This document shows positions 13,715-17,890 of a DNA stretch of 17,890 bases, in pieces. The DNA is from Acidimicrobiaceae bacterium (GTDB lineage: Bacteria > Actinomycetota > Acidimicrobiia > Acidimicrobiales > RAAP-2). Below the pieces are notes generated by a model, which had not been told where the DNA came from, did not search any database, and worked only from the letters and a program-made list of their open reading frames with translations. A program made the translations under genes and the position numbers. Each line of letters starts with the position of its first letter. Positions within the stretch are counted from its first letter, which is position 1. The DNA is taken from NCBI GenBank assembly GCA_003151555.1, contig PLXU01000176.1:1-17890 (forward strand), written 5' to 3'.

Positions 13715-14695
13715 TTATCGCTCCTTTCGCTTCCGCTTCGCTTTGGAGCGTGAGTTGGTTTGAGGTCTTGGGGTCGGCGGTCTCGACGTCGAGGGACGTT
13801 TGTTGTTCGGTTTGGTGTTGGCCGCCTTCGGGGTGGAGGGCTTCGCCTCGATCGCGGGAATCTCTTTGGGCTCGCCCGCTGGTAAGACCGAATCTTTACC
13901 CTTATTGGGGTTTGAAACACCGGTGCGGAACATCAAATCCTGAGTAATAATCCGAATGACTGTTGAAATAATCATATAGAGCACGACGGCTGCTGGGATT
14001 ACTAGGTAAAAGTATGCGAAAAGAATCGGAAAGAATCGCTGCATCATCAATTGTTGGCTCGGTATGGCCGTGCCGCTCTTCTTGCTGCGATTACTCATCT
14101 GAGCCATTTGGAAATATTGCAGGGCCACCGCAACGGCGACGAATACGAAGAAGGGGACCTGAGCGGCGAAGGAACTGTGAACACTGAAGGCCTTGAGGTT
14201 TAGGTCCATACCGAAGGCTTTAATCTGCCCGTGCGACGCAATAAGGTTGTGGTACATCTTTGAGGATGTAGGGATGTAGCGCGGAGCAGACACCAATTTG
14301 CCGTGTAGAAGGACCTTGTTGGCCAAACCCTTGATGACGCTGTAGAGGATGAAGAGGAATGGCATCTGCAGCAGCATCGGAAGGCAGCCGCCCACGGGGT
14401 TGGCGCCCTCCTCGCGATAGAGCTTCATCATCTCTTCGTTCAGCATCTGGCGATTTTCCGCCCCTTTGTACTTCTGCTGCAGCTTCTTGATCTCCGGCTG
14501 CAATTTCTGCATCGCCATCATGGATTTCGTGCTCTTGATCGTGAACGGGGTGAGTACGGCCATGATGATGATCGTCAGCAGGACAATCGCGACCGCGTAG
14601 TTGGGAATCAGGTCGTAGCAGAGAGCGAGCAGCCAGCCAACGATATGGAAAATTGGTTGAAATACGCTGCCAACGGCATGTTCGAAGGACTTCAT
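13715..14695 (-). CDS. yidC: Membrane protein insertase YidC (Oxa1 family)
   Basis: A 326-residue protein starting at ATG 14695-14693, which overlaps the yidD TGA as ATGA. A longer form from 14764 would lie inside yidD and is rejected. YidC inserts and folds membrane proteins alone or with SecYEG. It is the short Gram-positive form without the large periplasmic domain. A first hydrophobic segment at about 33-52 is followed by the cytoplasmic hairpin (MAMQKLQPEIKKLQQKYKG), then NPVGGCLPMLLQMPFLFILY and two to three further helices, ending in a long basic Pro/Thr/Lys/Arg tail likely to contact ribosomes. Aligning TIIIMAVLTPFTIK with the usual family pattern TIIVRLILLPLTIK puts Met45 where the groove arginine is expected (see findings). 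Confidence 0.95.
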   Translation of the reverse strand: MKSFEHAVGSVFQPIFHIVGWLLALCYDLIPNYAVAIVLLTIIIMAVLTPFTIKSTKSMMAMQKLQPEIKKLQQKYKGAENRQMLNEEMMKLYREEGANPVGGCLPMLLQMPFLFILYSVIKGLANKVLLHGKLVSAPRYIPTSSKMYHNLIASHGQIKAFGMDLNLKAFSVHSSFAAQVPFFVFVAVAVALQYFQMAQMSNRSKKSGTAIPSQQLMMQRFFPILFAYFYLVIPAAVVLYMIISTVIRIITQDLMFRTGVSNPNKGKDSVLPAGEPKEIPAIEAKPSTPKAANTKPNNKRPSTSRPPTPRPQTNSRSKAKRKRKER

Positions 14696-14997
14696 GGCTG
14701 AATGCTCCTGACTTTCTTCGCTTCGGGGACCAGATCGATGCCGTGCGGGCCAAGCGGGCGACAACGGCCTAGGCGTCGCAGCGCCATGGCGCTACCGCGC
14801 CACGCGCCGTGGACTTCAATGGCCTCGGCCGCGTAGTGAGAGCACGAGGGATAAAAGCGACAGGGGGCAATTCGCCCTACCGTCAGTCGTTGGTAGATCT
14901 TCACCCCGCCCACCAGGACTTTCGCGATACGCGATGATTTAGGCGAACGCGCCGGCACGGTCCAAAGCCTGGTGGAGATGGTGCTGAAGTTGGTCAT
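14692..14997 (-). CDS. yidD: Membrane protein insertion efficiency factor YidD
   Basis: A protein of 101 residues if it starts at ATG 14997-14995, which has AGGA about ten bases upstream and overlaps rnpA by 59 bases. GTG 14958 is an alternative giving 88 residues. The family core is clear: GGVKIYQRLTVGRIAPCRFYPSCSHYAAEAI, with the conserved cysteines in CRFYPSC, then RRLGRCRPLGPHGIDLVPE. YidD is a small membrane-associated protein that assists YidC-dependent insertion. The extra N-terminal residues before GGVKIYQR are longer than usual, so the start is uncertain. It sits between rnpA and yidC, as in most bacteria, and is translationally coupled to yidC. Confidence 0.92.
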   Translation of the reverse strand: MTNFSTISTRLWTVPARSPKSSRIAKVLVGGVKIYQRLTVGRIAPCRFYPSCSHYAAEAIEVHGAWRGSAMALRRLGRCRPLGPHGIDLVPEAKKVRSIQP

Positions 14998-15271
14998 AGG
15001 AGAGATTTCCTGTCTCTAGGCCACACTTGATGAGGTAATTCCCTGGATGTGGTTGAGGATTGAAGTTGTCCATGAGTGCCCGTAAACGACGTCGAATCTG
15101 ATTGCGAACGACGGCATTGCCGACCTTTCGGCCGATCGCGTAGGCCACATTAACCGGGGGTTCCTCCTGGGCTAGGGCTACGAAACTTATTCGTAGCGGC
15201 CCGCTTTGACCCCGCCCGGTTGGTGCGGCTAGGAGTGCGAACTGCCGTCGGGTTCGAACCCGACCGGGCAC
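14939..15271 (-). CDS. rnpA: Ribonuclease P protein component
   Basis: A 110-residue basic protein starting at GTG 15271-15269, seven bases after the rpmH stop. RnpA assists the RNase P RNA in removing 5' leaders from pre-tRNAs. The family motif VGNAVVRNQIRRRLRAL (normally VGNAVVRNRxKRRLRE) is present, as is the N-terminal RTRRQFALL and the central VAYAIGRKVGN. The N-terminus is unusually short before RRQF. No good ribosome binding site precedes the GTG, so translation probably depends on coupling to rpmH. Its 3' end overlaps yidD. Confidence 0.94.
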   Translation of the reverse strand: MPGRVRTRRQFALLAAPTGRGQSGPLRISFVALAQEEPPVNVAYAIGRKVGNAVVRNQIRRRLRALMDNFNPQPHPGNYLIKCGLETGNLSYDQLQHHLHQALDRAGAFA

Positions 15272-15278
15272 GCTGCGC

Positions 15279-15413
15279 TCAGACCGTCAGCTCGTGGCGA
15301 CCCTTGCCACGTCGAGCCTTTAGAATGGCTCGACCGGCGCGGGTTCGCATACGAGCACGAAAACCGTGCGTTTTAGCCCTTTTCCTCTTATTAGGTTGAT
15401 ACGTTCGCTTCAC
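15279..15413 (-). CDS. rpmH: Ribosomal protein L34
   Basis: A 44-residue, very basic protein of the normal L34 length, starting at GTG 15413-15411 after AGAAGAGG. The sequence KRTYQPNKRKRAKTHGF and RMRTRAGRAILKARRGKGR is that of bacterial L34, a component of the 50S subunit. A longer in-frame reading from 15545 has no relation to L34 and is rejected. It is the first gene of the string leading to rsmG and is divergent from dnaA, the usual arrangement at bacterial origins. Confidence 0.98.
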   Translation of the reverse strand: MKRTYQPNKRKRAKTHGFRARMRTRAGRAILKARRGKGRHELTV

Positions 15414-15439
15414 AAAACCTCTTCTCAAACTATTTGGGT

Positions 15440-15473
15440 GCGCTTCGCGGTACCCCCTGGGGGTCGCTGGCGC
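15440..15473 (-). other. Hairpin in the rpmH leader
   Basis: Three stacked pairings form an imperfect hairpin: 15440-15443 with 15470-15473, 15447-15449 with 15465-15467, and ACCCCC (15452-15457) with GGGGGT (15459-15464). It lies between the candidate rpmH promoter and its ribosome binding site. It may be a regulatory leader or an RNA stability element. No T-run follows. Confidence 0.4.
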
Positions 15474-15486
15474 ACAACTGGGAACA

Positions 15487-15492
15487 ATCTTA
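15487..15492 (-). promoter_or_regulatory. Candidate -10 element of the rpmH operon
   Basis: TAAGAT on the minus strand is a good -10 match, placed about 74 bases before the rpmH GTG. A convincing -35 is not visible. The leader it would produce contains the hairpin at 15440-15473. Confidence 0.4.
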
Positions 15493-15510
15493 TCCGACCA
15501 ACCCACCCCC

Positions 15511-15540
15511 TTGGCACGGAGCCGCGAATGAGAGTAAGGT
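15511..15540 (+). promoter_or_regulatory. Candidate dnaA promoter
   Basis: TTGGCA (15511-15516) and TAAGGT (15535-15540) are spaced by 18 bases and would start transcription near 15547, giving a dnaA leader of about 75 bases. The perfect DnaA box at 15586-15594 lies in that leader. Confidence 0.5.
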
Positions 15541-15585
15541 GACACTCCCCAAGGACACCGGATTCGATTGAAAAGAGACTCTGCT

Positions 15586-15594
15586 TGTGGATAA
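15586..15594 (-). promoter_or_regulatory. Perfect DnaA box in the dnaA leader
   Basis: TGTGGATAA is the exact reverse complement of the consensus DnaA box TTATCCACA. It ends 27 bases before the dnaA ATG and lies downstream of the candidate promoter, suited to negative autoregulation by DnaA or to a part in the origin. Confidence 0.8.
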
Positions 15595-15621
15595 TGTCAG
15601 TGTCGACCTGTGGAGGAACTA

Positions 15622-16986
15622 ATGCAGAGCAGTGAGGAAATCTGGTCAGCGCTGCGAGACTCCTTACGCGGCAACGCTTCTGAGTCAGTCTGGTCGGCCG
15701 GACTCAGCACACTGCGCCTTGTGGATTACCACGACGACCAGCTCATAATCGGCGCGCCAAACCAAATTCAGCTGCAGCGGGTTCAACAGCGCTACCTTCC
15801 CTTCATTACCGAACAGGCGAAGCAGTTGATGGGCTCACAAGTTCAAGTTTCGTTAACACTGAGTGACGCAACGGTGACCACGGTGAGCGAAATAGTTGAG
15901 GAGCCCGCACTCGAAGTTGATGCCGTTTCGTTTGTGGCCAGCGTCGATCGTCCCGCGCGCCTGGATCCGCGGATGACTTTCGACTCATTCGTGCCCGGCT
16001 CGTCCAATCGACTCGCTTTCGCGGCCGCCCAATCCGTGGCTGAAACCCCTGGTCGAGCCTATAATCCTCTGATGATTTATGGGAACTCGGGGCTGGGTAA
16101 GACCCACCTCCTACACGCGATTGGAAACTATGTGCAGGAGAACTATCCGGGACGCAAAGTTCTTTACGTGTCCACGGAGACCTTTCTGAATGACTTCATC
16201 CGCGCAATTCAAACGCGCACCCAGTTAGCCCTTCATGAGCGCTATCGCGAAAACGACGTACTGCTCATCGATGATATTCAGTTCATGGAGACCCGCGGAG
16301 AAACATTCCACGAGGAGATCTTCCACACCTATAACGCCCTGCACGGCGACGGCAAGCAGATAGTGCTCACCTCAGACCGTTCGCCCCGCGACCTCGCGGG
16401 CCTGCAGGATCGTTTCCGCAGTCGTCTCTTACAGGGACTCGTTACGGAAATCGATCAACCCGACCTGGAGACGCGAATCGCGATTCTTCGTTCCAAGGCT
16501 GAGCGCGAAGGCATTGACTTGCCGAGCGATGTGGCGGAGTGGATTGCCCATCGTGTTCGCGACAACATCCGCGAGCTCGAAGGTTCCATCACGATGTTGC
16601 GGGCCTTCGCCAACCTTCGCCAGGAGCCAATTTCGCTCGAGCTGGCCAAGGCCCACCTGACCAACCTGGGTCAGGAGCAAGTGATTTTAAAGCCGGAGAC
16701 GATATTGGCGGTGGTGTCAGAGTTCTACGGGCTTTCGGTGGAGGACGTACGCGGCGCGAAGCGACTTCGACCCCTCGTACACGCCCGTCACGTGGCGATG
16801 TATCTGATTCGTGATCTGTTGACGAACTATTCGTATCCGATGATCGCTCGAATTTTTGATGGTCGCAATCACACGACGGTAATCAGTGGTGTAGAAAAGA
16901 TTCGAGAGCAGATTGCGCTCAACGCGGAGACGCTTTCACAGATCAATCAATTGAAGCGCCGGCTGCAGGGGGAGAACCGAGAATAG
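15622..16986 (+). CDS. dnaA: Chromosomal replication initiator DnaA
   Basis: A 454-residue protein starting at ATG 15622, five bases after GGAGG. An upstream in-frame GTG at 15610 overlaps that ribosome binding site and is rejected. DnaA binds DnaA boxes at oriC, melts the duplex as an ATP-bound filament and loads helicase. Domain I is about residues 1-85, and the domain II linker is very short. AAA+ domain III has Walker A GNSGLGKT (154-161), Walker B VLLIDD (213-218), the initiator-specific VSTETFLNDFI region and sensor II RELEG (317-321). Domain IV carries ARHVAMYLIRDL and the DNA-recognition motif GRNHTTV (414-420), where nearly all relatives have GRDHTTV. The overall length is slightly below the actinobacterial norm because the linker is short. 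Confidence 0.98.
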   Translation: MQSSEEIWSALRDSLRGNASESVWSAGLSTLRLVDYHDDQLIIGAPNQIQLQRVQQRYLPFITEQAKQLMGSQVQVSLTLSDATVTTVSEIVEEPALEVDAVSFVASVDRPARLDPRMTFDSFVPGSSNRLAFAAAQSVAETPGRAYNPLMIYGNSGLGKTHLLHAIGNYVQENYPGRKVLYVSTETFLNDFIRAIQTRTQLALHERYRENDVLLIDDIQFMETRGETFHEEIFHTYNALHGDGKQIVLTSDRSPRDLAGLQDRFRSRLLQGLVTEIDQPDLETRIAILRSKAEREGIDLPSDVAEWIAHRVRDNIRELEGSITMLRAFANLRQEPISLELAKAHLTNLGQEQVILKPETILAVVSEFYGLSVEDVRGAKRLRPLVHARHVAMYLIRDLLTNYSYPMIARIFDGRNHTTVISGVEKIREQIALNAETLSQINQLKRRLQGENRE

Positions 16987-17146
16987 TTTGTGCGCAACCG
17001 TTGGGGTGTCTTGTTGATTACGCGCTGTTAACTAGTTTGTATTGCACATCACTTTAAGGTTGAGTTTTGAGGGTTGAAGGAGTTAGTCACAGAGGTGTGC
17101 AAAGAGGCGCTTAATTAAGTAGGTTCCCATCAGGTATTTTTGTAGG

Positions 17147-17155
17147 TAATCCACA
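17147..17155 (+). promoter_or_regulatory. DnaA box (one mismatch) at oriC
   Basis: TAATCCACA differs from TTATCCACA only at the second base. A related but poorer AAACCCACA begins eight bases further on (17155-17163). Both point towards the CTA trios, the orientation needed to load DnaA onto one strand. Confidence 0.65.
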
Positions 17156-17166
17156 AACCCACAGAC

Positions 17167-17178
17167 CTACTACTACTA
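17167..17178 (+). promoter_or_regulatory. DnaA-trio repeat (CTA x4), unwinding element
   Basis: CTACTACTACTA lies 11 bases after the DnaA box. In the established DnaA-trio model the complementary strand carries repeated trios bound by the DnaA filament during melting. AT-rich sequence (17182-17210) follows. Confidence 0.65.
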
Positions 17179-17237
17179 AGGAATCTCTACATAGAAAAAA
17201 CACACCATAATCTCAGTAGTTGAGGAAAGGTAGTTCA

Positions 17238-17890
17238 GTGAAGTTTAAATCGGAGCGCGACATCCTTGTCGAAGCATTGAGTGCGGCAAGCCGTGTTGTT
17301 GCCACACGCATCATCGGAGCGTCATCCGGGATTCTGCTCACCTTGGTGGGTAATCAACTAACGGTTACCGGCACCGATCTCGATATCACCGTGCGCACAA
17401 CCCTCGACGTTATTGGCCTCGAAGATGGTTCAACGGTTGTTCCGGCCCGACTCATTGTTGATGCGGTTCGATCGTTGGAAGCGGGCGCCGTCACCATTGT
17501 TGGCTCGGACGAAAACGTTGAGGTTTCTCTAGGTCGCGCCAAGTTTTCTCTACGCACTTTTTCCGTGATGGATTACCCAAAGTTGCCACCCGTCACCGGG
17601 ACGCTCACGTCGATCGCGGCGCTCGATCTCATTCAGGGACTTAATCAAGTTGTTCGCGCGGCAGCCAATGATGACGCGCGACCCTTGCTTACCGGGGTGC
17701 TTTTCACCACCGAGAACGGCTCGCTACGCCTTATCGCCACTGATTCGTATCGACTGGCCGTTCGTGACGTACCCGGGGTCGAGGGAGTTGGCGGAACTCA
17801 AGATTTGTTGGTCCCCGCTCGAGCGTTACAAGAGTTGCAGCGAGCTGCCGCGTCGCTCGCACTCGATGCGCAGATTGGCGTCACCCTCAC
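17238..17890 (+). CDS. dnaN: DNA polymerase III beta subunit (sliding clamp), N-terminal part
   Basis: The frame is open from GTG 17238 to the window end, giving 217 complete codons of a protein that is normally about 370-390 residues. AGGAAAGG lies about seven bases before the GTG. The protein begins MKFKSERDILVEALSAASRVV. It contains VTGTDLDITVR, the end of the first clamp domain, and RPLLTGVLFTTENGSLRLIATDSYRLAVRDV, the clearest beta-clamp signature, in the second domain. DnaN encircles DNA and tethers polymerase III. Its position after dnaA across the origin is standard. The third domain lies beyond the window. Confidence 0.97.
   Translation, partial: MKFKSERDILVEALSAASRVVATRIIGASSGILLTLVGNQLTVTGTDLDITVRTTLDVIGLEDGSTVVPARLIVDAVRSLEAGAVTIVGSDENVEVSLGRAKFSLRTFSVMDYPKLPPVTGTLTSIAALDLIQGLNQVVRAAANDDARPLLTGVLFTTENGSLRLIATDSYRLAVRDVPGVEGVGGTQDLLVPARALQELQRAAASLALDAQIGVTL

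Larger units (their letters stand above)
16987..17237. other. Probable replication origin (oriC), dnaA-dnaN spacer
   Basis: This 251-base gap has no gene and is more AT-rich than its surroundings. It contains a DnaA box with one mismatch (17147-17155), a CCACA-like repeat next to it, four consecutive CTA trios (17167-17178) and an AT-rich stretch after them, in the order found in bacterial basal unwinding elements. The left part (16987-17100) has repeated GGTTGA sequences and no close DnaA-box match. Position between dnaA and dnaN is the classic place for oriC. Confidence 0.75.

Noticed and set aside
15249..15262. GGGTTCGAACCCG, looking like the T-arm of a tRNA
   Set aside because: It lies within the first codons of rnpA, and no acceptor stem, D-arm or anticodon arm can be placed around it.
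1..17890. Search for a phage, transposon, defence, toxin-antitoxin or biosynthetic system
   Set aside because: No transposase, integrase, nuclease or toxin-like frame was found. The genes are nearly all conserved origin-region functions in conserved order.

Overview
The window is the replication-origin side of an actinobacterial chromosome, running from an upstream metabolic gene into dnaA and dnaN. Gene order closely parallels the mycobacterial origin region (cca - DUF6049 - murJ - trxB - trxA - cwlM - parB - parA - rsmG - khpB/jag - yidC - yidD - rnpA - rpmH - dnaA - dnaN). The proteins are not mycobacterial in detail. MurJ lacks the fused pseudokinase, sigM with its anti-sigma gene and mutT4 are absent, and a DegV gene plus a small membrane protein sit between murJ and trxB. 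High but not extreme G+C, frequent GTG starts and apparently leaderless promoters fit Actinomycetota. Acidimicrobiia is my best guess, from gene content only, and it is not proven.

Layout. 1-177 is the 3' end of inositol-3-phosphate synthase. 275-1189 (-) is a lipoprotein of unknown function. 1407-2825 (-) is CCA tRNA nucleotidyltransferase, divergent from 2886-4847 (+), a secreted, membrane-anchored DUF6049 protein that overlaps murJ (4844-6442). DegV (6456-7295), a two-TM protein (7323-7640) and thioredoxin reductase (7640-8593) follow, then thioredoxin (8655-8981) and a cytoplasmic CwlM-like protein (8984-9931, apparently with a CTG start). parB and parA (10067-11756, -) converge on cwlM. 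Between parA and rsmG lies a 454-bp gene-free block with six parS sites, three of them carried on an 89-bp tandem duplication. rsmG, khpB, yidC, yidD, rnpA and rpmH (12211-15413, -) form one tight operon-like string reading away from the origin. dnaA (15622-16986) and dnaN (from 17238, running off the window) read the other way.

How it works together. The dnaA-dnaN gap holds a DnaA box followed by four CTA trios, the arrangement of a bacterial basal unwinding element, so oriC is most probably there. A perfect DnaA box lies in the dnaA leader, and a second cluster of near-consensus boxes lies between cwlM and parB. ParA/ParB and the local parS array segregate the origin. RnpA, RpmH, YidD, YidC, KhpB and RsmG serve RNA processing, translation and membrane protein insertion. 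MurJ and the CwlM-like protein tie the locus to peptidoglycan synthesis.

I found no phage, transposon, CRISPR, defence or biosynthetic system. The window is a conserved core locus. Its points of interest are fine-scale: the parS array and its duplication, the origin architecture, changes at normally conserved positions in DnaA, YidC and CCA transferase, and the start of the cwlM-like gene.
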